Origin: Megalobrama amblycephala
Taxonomy: Eukaryota > Chordata > Actinopteri > Cypriniformes > Xenocyprididae
Direction: 5' to 3'
Length of the DNA stretch: 64,000 nucleotides
Assembly: GCF_018812025.1 (NCBI RefSeq)
Contig: NC_063051.1
Coordinates: 730,001 to 794,000, forward strand
The notes below the pieces were generated by a model, which saw nothing but the letters and a program-made list of their open reading frames with translations, had not been told where the DNA came from and made no database searches. The position numbers were made by a program, and so were the translations under genes. Positions 35,860 to 47,994 of the stretch are shown here, one piece after another; the first letter of the stretch is position 1; the number at the start of each line of letters is the position of its first letter.

Positions 35860-36450
35860 TCAAAAGGTCATTTGGTTTAACCGTCCAAAGGCCAATACAG
35901 CCACTTCATTTGTGATTAAAATATCTTAAAATGTAATAAATGCATATATTTTTTATTCTGGCATGATTTTATAACATCATATATCAACATAGTGCAAAAT
36001 GGTATTAAAATTATGTGTAGAAGTCATTGCTTTGTTATGAGAAAGAATGTCCGGAAAATGAATTTCATTGATGTCATTCGGAGTAACCAATATAAAGGGA
36101 CCATTTTGGATTAAGTCATGCAGGCAATATCATGTGACAGGATGTGACATCATTCAGATACCTGCAAAGGACCACATGGTCGTGAAGCAAAGTAACTAAC
36201 TCTCTCTTAACTATTTGAAAAATTAATGTTTTCACTTGATCATAAGCATGTCCCGAAACATCAGGTCATTCGGTACAACCGCTATAAAACATGGAAAATG
36301 TTGTAATTTTTTAAAACTTGTACTAAATATAAAATGTTTGACTGTCCTTTTGCTAGCTAGATATCAGCCTGTTAGCATTGTTTGAAAATACAGTCATTCG
36401 GTACAACCAAAAGTGTCATTCGGTAAAACCGAAATTTTGGTTAAACAAGA
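35860..36450 (+). repeat. Spaced CATTCGGTACAACCG-type motif repeats
   Basis: Five related motifs occur: CATTTGGTTTAACCG (about 35869), CATTCGGAGTAACC (about 36076), CATTCGGTACAACCG (about 36267), CATTCGGTACAACC (about 36393) and CATTCGGTAAAACCG (about 36415). Each is an imperfect inverted repeat (CGGT.xxx.ACCG). The spacing is irregular, so this is not a simple tandem repeat. It may be the interior of a DNA transposon. Confidence 0.65.
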
Positions 36451-36606
36451 TGGACAAAATTTGTCACCAAAATGACAAAAGCAGTGTTAAATGATTATAA
36501 AAACCACATAATCTCATTGTTAACACTTAATAAAACTTCAAAATTAATTAGATCTCCATTATTATTACTTTTTTTACACTTTTAAAAACCTTATTCGTCA
36601 ATGACC

Positions 36607-36707
<101 letters not shown>

Positions 36708-37404
36708 TTTAGATATAGTAAATTTTAAGTTGGATTCACTCATAAACACTACTAAAATGAACAAGCTACATATTTCTGATTTAAACATTGTTTCATTTCA
36801 GCAGCAGATGAATGCAAATTGTGCAGAATTACACAGATGTTTTGGGTTAGTATTTAGTTACTACATACAAGAGACAGATGATGAGGTAGATATTCTGTTT
36901 ACTGCTTATATTCTCTCTGCCACGGTTATCACCGTGTGAATCAGTTGTAATGCACGAGCACAACACAGATAAGTACAGTCTGATGTCATGCGCCTCATGC
37001 ATCATTCCTGTTTAATGCTCTCAGACTCAAACACTTCAAATGGGAAGCAGCAGTATCTAACCTCTGCATTCCAAACCATGATGACACAGTTACTGGAGAT
37101 TGTCTGACTAATTAATCAGGATTAACTACCTAATAGGATTTGTTCGAGATAACATCTAACAATCAAGATAATATGGAGAAGGTAAAACTGCTGTGTGCAA
37201 CCTAGATATGAATAACTCCTGAGCTCCAGCGCTGGCTGAAGAGATAACGGCAGATAACTTTACACCAGTGTCAGAGGCTCAGATCGTTGGCTTCTGTTTG
37301 AGGTTTAGCTAATTAGCTCTGAAACACGAGTTAGATATTTTCTCCAAGCTTCCGACTGCTGAAATCACCAAAAAGTAAGACTCTTCTAGCCTAAGGCAAG
37401 CTTA

Positions 37405-37690
37405 AAGAAGCCATATGATGCCATTTTAAAAGGTCATTGTTATGTTTATTGGGTGTAACAGAATAGGTTAATGTCATAATTTTTCACATACTGTACTATT
37501 GCAGCACCTCTTTTCCCAGTCTGTCTAAAACTCTGATTGAATTCCAGATTCCTTCTGAAAAGCTCCAAGTGCTCTGATTGGCCAGCAGATCCAGTGTGCT
37601 GTGATTGGCCAAACACCTCAAGCATGTATCTGAAATGTACCATAATTGTGAGCTTCAGCTTCCAAGGCTTCTAAATCAATCGTAAACACA
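37405..37690 (+). mobile_element. Dispersed repeat remnant
   Basis: Contains AAAGAAGCCATATGATGCCA, GTGCTCTGATTGGCCAGCAG and GTGATTGGCCAAACACC. This matches a frequent cyprinid non-autonomous element from memory. Ends not resolved. Confidence 0.5.
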
Positions 37691-37945
37691 ACAGTTATTG
37701 TCATTTTTTTTACCATATCAGATCGAGCCTGAAAATGCAATATTTTGTTTCTGCTTTGATGGCCTTAGATATTACACTGACACCTATTTGTTGAGGATGC
37801 AAAATAAAGCAGATATTTTCACCTTCATTTAGCCAACATTAGATTGACTAGAGTCTTCATCTCAAGAGCATCATTTCAAACAACTGATGAAACTATTTAA
37901 ATAATTTTAAATCTGAAAAAAGTACTATTCACTACAAAAGTTAAG

Positions 37946-39808
37946 GCCCGTTCACACCAAGAATGATAACTACAAAGATAACTATAACGATAACTATATT
38001 TGCGTCCACACCAACAAACAATAATGGCCTGTTTATTCTAAGCTCACGCGCTGTGCTTTCAGAGTGTGTACAACATGTTTTACACGGCTTTAACCAGCAG
38101 ATGTCCTCAGCATGCTATGTTTGGAGTGAATAGCTAGTGTAATCGATCTAATCTAACAATGAATTTAGCTGACGAAGTCAATATAGTGGAATAAAAACAA
38201 AACAATGCCTAGTCTTTTTCACTGCAACTTCAAAGGAAGCAAGACAATGTTTGCGCTGGATACTTGAGGTAATTTTATGTTACACAGTTTACTAGCCTGG
38301 CATAATGATCTCATCGTTAATACTTCTCAGCATTTATTCCGAGTGTATGACCGATTGTTTTCCATATATCCATGTTCTTTAAAGTATCCTTGAAAAGGGG
38401 TTAGGGCCGTATAATTTGAATCCATTCATAAAAACGGAATTTACTATATAACGCGGAATGTCATGGAATTTGTCACATTTTTGATGAATGAATTAAAAGC
38501 AGGTCAGTACACTTAAATTAAATCGCGATATAGACTAGTGTCTGTGAATATTAACCCGCAAAAAGACTATTTTAACATGAATCCTGCATGCCTGTGTGAC
38601 TCTGAAATGAATGATGAGGAAGCGCAGTTTCATTTACCTCACACCGCCTCACACACAATCGCGCAGGCACGCGCACGCAGTGTTTTCGTCCTCTGTCGCC
38701 TCACTATATGAACGCGCGGATTCATCTCAGAGCTGCTCTGAAAGTCACTTCATCAGCATTTAACCGCTTCGTTTGAGAAAACTACCATCATAAACACAGA
38801 GAAACTCAAAGCTCTGGGCAAACCGTCAAAATAAAAGTTCGATTTAACCTGACAGAAACATATTACTGTTGTACAGTAGAATTTAGATAAATTAATTTAA
38901 CAATAAATTATTAAAATATATTTTTAAACAATAATCTCAGTATTTCTTCCATGTTTTAATTTGAACAGTAAAGCTCTGTTGTGCAGCACATTGTTTGACA
39001 AAAAAGTTTAATTTCATGATTAAAAGATAAATTAAATGGTATGCGTTCATTTGATTGCCAGAAAAATGAAAATACACAACAGAACATCTGAAAAAAAAAA
39101 AAAAAAAAAATCATAAAAATATATTTTTTAATTAATAAATATTGTTGTTTTTAAGAATTCAATTAATTAGACATGCTTTTTGATTATTAAAATGGAATTA
39201 AACCATTAAAATGGATATTTAGAAAACAGAATTTGGTAAAAATAAAATTTGAGGGGAAAGAATAAAACGTTTATCATAGGGCCCTAAAAAAAAATTAAAT
39301 TTTTTTTGTTAAACTTTTATTAAATTGTTGGTAAATTGGACAAGATTCATTATTTCAATTAGTTAGACATGATTTTTGATTACTAAAATTTAATTTAACC
39401 ATTAAAATGGAGTCAAAAAATAAATAAAACGGAAAAAAATGGAATTTGGGAAAAAATAAAATGGAATTTGGGAAAAAATAAAAAGGATTTCATAGGGCCC
39501 TAAGGGGGTTTGACTTGTCAAACAGTGGTGGATTTTTCTGATTTTTCGGCAATTAACTTCTCTGTGTTGTCGTCTGCCATTTTAAATGCGCGAGCATTCT
39601 TAAATCTTAAATTAGAATGGATTCTGATTGGCTGTCAGTGTTTTATTATTCAACACCTGGAAAAAATAATTCTAAATGTGATCCCAATGATATTGTTTCT
39701 CTATATCGTTATAGCTGCGGTGTGGACAGAGCTATACTTTTATATTTAGAACGATTTTTAGAAATATATCTTTATTGTTAACGTTCTTGGTGAAATGAGC
39801 CTTACTTA
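37946..39808. mobile_element. Large inverted-end element (TTCACACCAAGAA family)
   Basis: The left end reads GGCCCGTTCACACCAAGAAT with repeated GATAACTATA words and GCGTCCACACC. The right end, inverted, has GGCTCATTTCACCAAGAACG, ATCGTTCTAAATATAAAAG and CTGTCCACACC. A partial right end of the same family is at 46675-46900. Inside are AT-rich segments and an A tract at 39090-39109, with no long coding frame. Confidence 0.7.
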
Positions 39809-40583
39809 AATACCTCGAGGTGCTTGGATTTGTGTGACGTCCTGTCCAGCTGTACTCATCTGCCTTTCATCAGATTAATTATCATGCATGCCATCACTGG
39901 TTTCCTGCTTATTTTACAGACAATAACAAACACTCCAGAACACAGACATTCACACAAAACAGAATCAAATCAAAGGGAGACATCACAGATACGACATGCA
40001 GCTTACAGAGGACACACACAATGAAACGGACAGAGATAAAAAGGAAAAACAAACAAGGATCAATGACGTGATGCTCATTTGGTTTGTTTTGTGTGCAAAA
40101 ATAAAAAGCATTCACTTTTCTATGAATAATCAAATATAATTTTGATATTTTTGTTGATATAAAAAATGTCTTAAGTGGTAACTGTCCCAAGATTATAATG
40201 AAGATAAGATAATGAAACCTTAAAAATAAAAAAGCAGTTTTAAATTACAGAAGTTCATTATTATTAATATTTAAAAATACTTCAAACGCCATTTTGTTGT
40301 AATGTGACAAAAACATGAAACTTGCATGAACAAAGTGTATTTCTAAAAACCTGACATTTTTTAAACTACTTTTAAACTATTATTTCAGACATTCTATTTG
40401 TCATTGACCCATGAATGGAAATACAACACAAATAGAAACGATGTGAACTTACATGGAACTTTTCTTACAAGAAAAGTCCAAGACATTGAAGAACACATGA
40501 CTACACACAGCCACACGTCACAGTGTTTTGCGTGAACACACGCGTGTCGCACGCACAACGGCAGCAGTCTGCCCGTCTCTCAC

Positions 40584-40613
40584 CTTTCTTGGGTGGACAG
40601 GTGGTGTTGACCA
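40584..40613 (-). CDS. slc12a5: Candidate 30-nt microexon of the KCC2-like gene
   Basis: On the minus strand a pyrimidine-rich acceptor (GTTTTTCTCCAG) and a consensus donor (AAAG, then GTGAGA) bracket 30 nt. They read TG, nine codons (VNTTCPPKK), then a single G. That G completes the split glycine codon required by the exon at 24594-24688, giving PPKKG joined to DGNPKESS. Entry and exit phases are equal and 30 is divisible by three, so it could be included or skipped without a shift. A TGC lies 13 nt upstream of the exon, the type of site linked to neuronal microexons controlled by SRRM4 (family knowledge). The added residues would lie in the cytosolic N-terminus between exon 1 and exon 2. 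I do not recall this insert in mammalian KCC2. Supported by splice signals and phase only; transcript evidence is lacking. Confidence 0.6.
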
Positions 40614-41294
40614 CTGGAGAAAAACGCACACAACACACAACTTTAGAACATCATCATGCAACATTCATCAACACACATCAATCAAAAGACAAAACAATTA
40701 TTTTGGAAATAAAGCCGCACACATTACTGTAAAATCATAATGCAGGCTCATTTTTTATAGGGATAAAATGACTTTAGGTTTTTTTAACGCCAGTTTCTCA
40801 AATGTATGTGATATAAATCTGAATGATAGGGTCATGTGACCTGTGAAATCCATAGAAAAACAGGAAGTGAAAGTATTATAATGTATGTAAATTAATAAAC
40901 GGGCAACATAAGCAAACCTCAACAATGTTTAAACAGATATGTGCAATTCAAATAAGCTGATAAAGGCACTTACATGCAAAATAAAATCTTAATTTTAAAC
41001 TTGGTTAATTCTTTATAGTAACATCAACCATTTTATAAAGGCAGAGTAATATGTGTTAAGTTTAATAACTGTTGCAGTTAAGTGTACTTGCATTATAATT
41101 TTCAACAACAAAAATATCAGTACTCAGCAAGAGATGATGCACATTAATGAGTAATCACACAGCTGTATTAATCATTAAACTCATGGCACAAATGACAGAG
41201 GTGAAATGTTTCCCATCTCATGTAAGAAGGAACCATCATTTGGACCAAACAGCCCTTTTTACCAAGTAGATGAAACATATTTAATGCAAAAAGT

Positions 41295-42236
41295 TTTGGT
41301 AACACTTTAGATTAGGGTCCAATTCTCACTATTAAAGGGGAACTATATTATGCCCCTTTTCACAAGATGTAATATAAGTCTCTGGTGTCTTCAGAATGTG
41401 TCTGTGACGTTTCAGCTCAAAATACCCCACAGATCATTTATTATAGCTTGTCAAATTTGCCCCTATTTGGGTGTGAACAAAAACACGCCGTTTTTGTGTG
41501 TGTCCCTTTAAATGCAAATGAGCTGCTGCTCCCGGCCCCCTTTCCAGAAGAGGGCGGAGCTTTAACAGCTCAACAACAACAAAGCTGGAGAATCTCACGC
41601 AGACAAAATGAGGATTGTCAGTAACGGTGTTCAGCCTTACATTGTTCAAACCGGAGTCGACACTGATGGAGAGACTCAGGAAGAAGTTACAACTTTTAGA
41701 CGTTTCTGAATGGTTAGTGGATAAATTTATGTAGTTGCTGTGGAGTTGATTCAACTCATCCACTAGCATGTGCCGTCATGTTCATCTTTTGTGCAAATCC
41801 AGCATTGAATTGACTCTCGTTTGTGAAGCAGTCCGGCGTAAAATGACGGCATGACAACAACACTCTTCCTCTTCTCTAAAGCAGCCCAACATGGCCCCGC
41901 CCCCTTTGTTGCGTGTTCTCAGGGGCGGGGTTTATGTAAATTTTCAGGTTTGTGATCAAACAGCAACATTACACACTAACTAAAGTTAAAAAAGTGAAAT
42001 CATAATTAAGAACCCCTTTAACTGACTTTTGCCTCAATAAACTTCTAATTACTGCTTATTAATAGTAAGTTAGTTGTTAAGTTCAGGATTATTGGGTGTA
42101 GAATATGATCATGCAGAATAAGGCATTAATATGTGCTTTATAAGTACTAATAAACAGCTAATATCCTAGTAATATGCATGCTAATAAGCAACTAGTCAAT
42201 AGTGAGAATTGGACCCTAAACTGAAGTGTTACCAAA
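41295..42236. mobile_element. TTTGGTAACACTT element split by a nested insertion
   Basis: Left end TTTGGTAACACTTTAGATTA and inverted right end TTTGGTAACACTTCAGTTTA, each running on through GGGTCCAATTCTCACTATT for about 38 bp. The element itself is about 256 bp once the insert at 41336-42017 is set aside. A related intact copy without that insert is at 52430-52679. Fragments are at 46470-46620 and 58748-58805. Confidence 0.88.
41336..42017 (+). mobile_element. TTAA-flanked element nested in another element
   Basis: Exactly flanked by TTAA at 41332-41335 and 42018-42021. Ends are AGGGGAACTATATTATGC and, inverted, AGGGGTTCTTAATTATG. The TTAA target is typical of the piggyBac and Kolobok superfamilies (family knowledge). 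Its left part (ACAAGATGTAATATAAGTCT, GTTTCAGCTCAAAATACCCC) is shared with 44472-45412 and 56039-57001. There is no transposase frame, so it is non-autonomous. Confidence 0.88.
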
Positions 42237-42376
42237 GTTTTTAATTAATGTACAGTACCTCTATATATTGTTTACTAAAAATACTAAATGGAGACTTTGT
42301 GAACAATTATGAATGATGAGATAAATGAATTGCTAAATACTTTTACTGTACGTAAAATGCTGTATTGAAATCCATC

Positions 42377-42379
<3 letters not shown>

Positions 42380-42414
<35 letters not shown>
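42380..42414. repeat. Poly(A) tract
   Basis: About 35 A residues. No retroelement body is recognised directly upstream. Confidence 0.9.
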
Positions 42415-42416
<2 letters not shown>

Positions 42417-43549
42417 TACCGTGTTTGCATGGTCTTTAAGAAACAAAATGAGTCAAAATAAAATGCTAGAAATCATAATTTTTTTTAATTGACTAAAATC
42501 ATCACTAATGTCTTAAATATTCAATATATCACCCAGCTCGACACACATACACACGTTCTTACAAGCCCTATGTGACAGAGCTGAACTTCTCCATGATTTG
42601 CTCTGGCAGTGATTCAGAGCTGCTTTATCTCAGGCATCCTCAGAGAGGTACTTCAGATCCTCCATCGCTCCTGCAGTACGGCCTGACCGTTCTCAATATT
42701 CACTAGGGTCTTTGTGGTAATCAAGCGGCTCTCAGAAGCTGGGCTTATCTCCACAGTCCTGGTCTCTGGTCTCATTCTCTCGTTCACTCCAGCAGGGAAT
42801 GACAAAGGGAGCCGTCGCTGCTGCATATGTGAATGAACTCGAGCGCTCGCATCAAACCAAACCACTTCCTCCTGCCAATACCTGAAGCCTCTGTTAAGGC
42901 AGGTCTATTGTTTCACCTCAGAGTCAGTGACAGTGACAGAGGTCTTTCTTTATGCCGTCAAACAATGAAGTGTGCCTAAAAGACTGCCAACACATGGGAA
43001 ACACTATAAACCTGCCACTGTTTTTCAAGACGGCGTGTGGGTGAAGCATGCAATTTTATGTGCTACTAGTCAGAACTGCTAGTCCCATCCCAAACTCATG
43101 CTGTGGTTGAACCAGAAAATGACACATCAGTTGTGGAGAGGTGTGTTATTACTGCTCCAGGCCATCAGATTTACGAAGGATAAAACAGGTGGGAAAAAAT
43201 CCCACAGACTTGCACTGAAGGAGGGAGCCGAGCCATACCGTATCTACAGAAGAGAAGATCAGAGACTTGAGAGGAGACTCTTCTGATGTAAGCAAGTAAA
43301 CAGCCATTTAGCAACCACCCAGAACACCCTAGCAACCACCTAGCAACAGAGGATCGTGCATCATTAAGAATTGAATGCCTTTTAAATTCCAATTCATTTC
43401 CTAGATGGAGAATTGCAATTCAAATTTGAATGTAAAGAAGGAGAATTAAAATGAATAGAAAGTCAAAGACTTTCTGACTTTCTTTCAAACTTTGAATATT
43501 GATTTGACAAAGGCTTGCATGCACACTTTTTGCTTTAATCAGAATAAAT

Positions 43550-44035
43550 TCATTCCGATCGATGAACCCGAACGTAGTGTTTACATGAACGCTAAATAAA
43601 ATGATCGGGTTGCTGTGAACGTTTATATTTCACAAGCTTCTGATTATATTTCATCTTTTGATATCTTTTCCCATTGTTTGCACATAATATCCATTCTCAT
43701 ACATTGCTACTTTTATTTGTTTTAAACAACAGACTTAATATTTATTAATTTCAGGTCTCAATTAGAAGCTCATGAACCGTTGTGCCATGCTGCTTATATT
43801 TCTCAAGCAGTAAAAGTGCCCCTTCTCGTGCCCAAAACAAGTCGTTCAATGACAACTACAACATCATTACGTCATTTCTAGGTCAATGCACATGCGCAGT
43901 CCTTTCCAGTTTCAGTTTTCTATCCGATCAGGTGTTTACATGTCCTCTTGATTGGATTAGAAAAGGAATAAACCACCCCTCCCAATCCAATCGAAATTTT
44001 ATTCGGATCGACCATGTAAACGTAGTCAAAGTGTG
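43550..44035. mobile_element. Possible inverted-end element with GATCG and TTTACATG words
   Basis: Left CATTCCGATCGATGAACCCG and GTGTTTACATGAACG; right ATTTTATTCGGATCGACC and ATGTAAACGTAGTC in reverse orientation. Arms are diverged and the ends approximate. Confidence 0.5.
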
Positions 44036-44471
44036 TTTTGAAAGTTTTCTTTTAAAAACCTTAAAGGCCTTACAAACAACAGAACATGAGATAGCAAAAT
44101 AAACATACGATAGAAGACAAAAAGAACAATAATTAGAATTATAGTTAGAATAGATAGACAGACAGACAGACGGACGGATGGATGGATAGAGCACTTCAGC
44201 ATCGTGATTAGATTTTGATACGAATGTTTTAAGGCACTTGATTGTAGAGGGTCTCTTTAAATGTCAAAGACCTAATGATCTCAGGAGGGTGAAGTGATCA
44301 GGCTGACAGCTCAATATTTGACTGGTCAGTCATGTAACAAGGCTTGATTGGTATAAGGACAGACTAGTGCCTTACATTGATTATTTTGGCAGACGGTGTG
44401 TGTGTGGTCGCCAACACTTGTCACATCAGTCTCTCTCTTGACTTGCTGAGTCAAGTTTCATGTTTTATTAA

Positions 44472-45412
44472 AGGTGCCATTGAACGTTTTTTTACAAGAT
44501 GTAATATAAGTCTAAGGTGTCCCCTGAATGTGTCTGTGAAGTTTCAGCTCAAAATACCCCATAGATTTTTTTTTATAAATTTTTTTAACTGCCTATTTTG
44601 GGGCATCATTAACTATGCACCGATTCAGGCTGCTGCCCCTTTAAATCGCGACTATAATACAGTGCATTTACAAAGTTCACACAGCTAATATAACCCTCAA
44701 ATGGATCTTTACAAGATTGGCATGCATCAGATCATGTGAGTATAGTATTTATTTGGATGTTTACATTTGATTCTGAATGAGTTTGAGGCTGTGATCCGTG
44801 GCTAAAGCTTGTTAGCATTAACATCCAACATTACACACTGTTGGAGAGATTTATAAAGAATGAAGTTGTGTTTATGAATTATACAGACTGCAAGTGTTTA
44901 AAAATGAAAATAGCGACGGCTCTTGTCTCCGTGAATACAGTAAGAAACCATGGTAACTTTAACCACATTTAACAGTACATTAGCAACATGCTAACAAAAC
45001 ATTTATAAAGACAATTTACAAATATCACTAAAAATATCATGTTATCATGGATCATGTCAGTTATTATTGCTCCATCTGCCATTTTTCGCTATTGTTCTTG
45101 CTTGCTTACCTAGTCTGATGATTCAGCTGTGCAGATCCAGACGTTAATACTGGCTGCCCTTGTCTAATGCCTTGAACATGGGCTGGCATATGCAAATATT
45201 GGGGGCGTACATATTAATAATCCCGACTGTTACGTAACAGTCAGTGTTATGTTGAGATTTAACTGTTCTTCGGAGGTCTTTTAAACAAATGAGATTTATA
45301 TAAGAAGGAGGAAACAATGGAGTTTGAGACTCACTGTATGTCTTTTCCATGTACTGAACTCTTGTTATTCAACTATGCCAAGGTAAATTCAATTTTTAAT
45401 TCTAGGGCACCT
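44472..45412 (+). mobile_element. TTAA-flanked AGGTGCC element, copy A
   Basis: 941 bp between TTAA at 44468-44471 and 45413-45416. Ends are AGGTGCCATTGAACG and, inverted, AGGTGCCCTAGAATTAAAA. The interior is highly similar to copy B at 56039-57001 but in opposite orientation. Short open frames inside are not transposase. Confidence 0.9.
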
Positions 45413-45424
45413 TTAAGCATGAGT

Positions 45425-46015
45425 GTCTATTCAGTCACACACACATTGGGACATTCCATAGACATAATGATTTTAATACTGTACAAACTGTATATTTGAT
45501 CCCCTAAACCGAACCCTACCGCTATACCGACCCACCACAGAAAACATTCTGCATTTTTACATTTTCAACATCATTTAGTATGATTTATAAGCTGTTTTCC
45601 TCATGGGGACCAAACAATGTCCCAACAAGGATTTCAGATATTGCCATCTTTGTGGGGATATCTTGCCCCCATAACGTAGGGTTTATTAGGACCAAACATA
45701 CACACACACACGTTTATTTTTGTGAATTGTGGGGACATTCCATAGGCGTAATGGTTTTTATACTGTACAAACCGTATTTTCTATTGCCACTACCCCTACC
45801 CCTAAACCTAACTATCACAGGAAACTGTGCACATTTTTACTTTCTCAAAAAAACTCATTCTGTATGATTTATAAGTCTTTTGAAAAGTGGGGACATGTCC
45901 TGGGGTAATGTCCTCATAAGTCATCCTCTACTTGTAATACCTATGTCATACCATGTCATTATACAAATTTGTGTCCTGATAGGTCACAAAAACACGCACG
46001 CACGTGCACACACAC
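45425..46015 (+). mobile_element. Two adjacent copies of the GGGACATTCCATAG element
   Basis: GGGACATTCCATAGACATAA at about 45448 and GGGACATTCCATAGGCGTAA at about 45732 each start a copy with CTGTACAAAC and CCTAAAC words. Both are flanked by CA runs. They are reverse-oriented to the copy at 8035-8335. Confidence 0.75.
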
Positions 46016-46384
46016 ACAGGACAGCACAGCATGGGAATTAGCTGTTCTGAAGCTTCAGAAGCTGCAGTTCAAAGTTGTTTTAAACCGTTTTAATCCGTCT
46101 GATTGGACACTTAAACTGTCTTCTGTCATCATCATGAACTGAAACCTCACAAGATACTGGAAACCAAACCACCATTCCTGCAAGCAACAACACTTACAAT
46201 ATGTGCAAAAATGAACTAGATTTTTTTTTTTATTATTTCTTTAATGTACACCTTCAGAAAGCCACTGTCTCGGATTTTAAACACTGAAGGTTGTCTGTGA
46301 AATAGAGGTCTACTGAAACAACAGTGAGCAGCTCATTCAAATATATTGACTGTACACATCTTCTACATGTCCAGCAGGGTTAGT

Positions 46385-47010
46385 ATAAGTAACTAAAACT
46401 GAAACTATTAAAAACATTTTATTTCAATAAAATATAAATATTACAGGTATTTTTGGGTTCATTTCTCACTATTAACTAGTTGCTTATTAGCATGCATATT
46501 ACTATAATACTATTTATTAGTACTTATAAAGCACATATTAATGCCTTAATGCCTGCATGACCATATTCTACATCCCTTTATCCTAAACTTAACTAATTTA
46601 TTATATAATCTAAAGTGTGACCATATTACATGAAAAACATTAAACAAAAATGTAAAATGTTCTCAACTGCTGTTTTAATAGCTCAAGCTCTTTAAAGCCG
46701 GGTATTCTGATTGGCTGTCAGAGTTTTTATCGTTCATCAGCTGGAAAAACAAACAAACAAACAAACAAAAAAAACATTCTGAAAGTGATTCCAATGATAT
46801 TGTTCCTCTGTGCTTTTTCGTTGTGGTGTGGAACGATTTTTTAAAACTATGTCTTTATCACTATAGTTATTGTCCTTGATGTGAAAGGGCTTTAATAATT
46901 AAAATGACAAATGCACAAAACAAAACAAAATTACTAAAAATTACACTACAATTAAAATGAAAACTGAAAATGTAAAACAATAGCTAATTCTTAATATTAA
47001 TGAACAATAT
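46385..47010. mobile_element. AT-rich dispersed repeat interrupted by two other elements
   Basis: The AT-rich family (AACTAAAACTGAAACTATTA) starts here and resumes at 46900 (CAAAATTACTAAAAATTACA, AGCTAATTCTTAATATTAAT). The intervening sequence is a TTTGGTAACACTT-family fragment (46470-46620) followed by the right end of the TTCACACCAAGAA family (46675-46900, with TTCTGATTGGCTGTCAGAG and CAATGATATTGTTCC). This is a nested arrangement. Confidence 0.65.
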
Positions 47011-47053
47011 TAAATCAACACTGATCTACAGTACATGGAGTGCTAGTTACTAG

Positions 47054-47064
47054 GACACACACAG

Positions 47065-47134
<70 letters not shown>
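47054..47134. repeat. (CA)n microsatellite
   Basis: CA units with an early ACAGACG interruption. Confidence 0.95.
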
Positions 47135-47136
<2 letters not shown>

Positions 47137-47864
47137 CCTCGCTCCACTATACATTCTATTTGCATCACATCTAGTGACAAATGGCAAGGGCATTAACTTG
47201 TTGAGGCTGGAAAGCCGGAGCGATCCATCAGAATAGTCCTGAAATGCAAACACTCAGAGCAGCAGCGGATTGCATAAATCTTCCTCAGAGTCGAGCGCAA
47301 CAGCCACAGAGAGAGAGAGTGTGTGTTTACCTTCGATAGACATGCAGCGCTGCATCACAGTCACACAGGTGAACTCATGCACTCACAAACACACATGTGA
47401 CATCCTCATCCCGAGTGGAACTGCTCAACACGGCTTGTGTCTAGATGGTAAACCTCGTCTTCCAAAACACTCACAAGTTTCACATTTGCTGCTAGTAATG
47501 TTAAGGTTAAAGCATCATGCATTTGCATGGTGGCAAAAATAGATGAAGTATTGCAAAAGACAAAGCTTAATTTAATAGTAAAAAACAATGTACTGTGTAT
47601 TGTAAACAAAACCCCAAAAATGTTTTTCTCTGTGACAGATTTTAGTAGCAATTAATTTGCAAAATCTCATGAGACTTTTCTCAGAACAGGGATTATTATC
47701 TAGACAAAACAAAGACATGGCTGATCAAACTGTCAGAGCATTTTTTAATGTCTTATAATCATATTCTTAGTTTCACTACACCAAAATATATAATACACTA
47801 AAAATATCACGGTATTACCATGTTTTCTTACAAAATGGTAAAGTGACGGTATCAGATGGTAGTA

Positions 47865-47990
47865 TTTAGTACTGTTTAAATGTCTGGAGTCAGTATGATT
47901 AATACTGATATTCAGCAAAGATGCACGAAATTTATCAAAACTGACAGTAAAAATGTTTGTAATGCTGCAAATTACAAAATTAACAAACAA
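47865..47990 (+). mobile_element. ACCGTTCAAAAG family remnant
   Basis: GTCTGGAGTCAGTATGATTA and AGCAAAGATGCACGAAATTT, then ACTGACAGTAAAAATGTTTG, match the family's terminal third. The rest is lost. Confidence 0.6.
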
Positions 47991-47994
47991 AATT

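Noticed and set aside
42380..42414. Poly(A) tract as evidence for a processed pseudogene or LINE
   Set aside because: No gene-like or LINE body lies on either side; a simple A tract is enough to explain it.
42414..42440. Possible minus-strand exon with ATG and a GTAAGT donor next to the poly(A) tract
   Set aside because: The frame it would give into the microexon is wrong and the exon would be only about 14 nt. A chance donor word is more likely.
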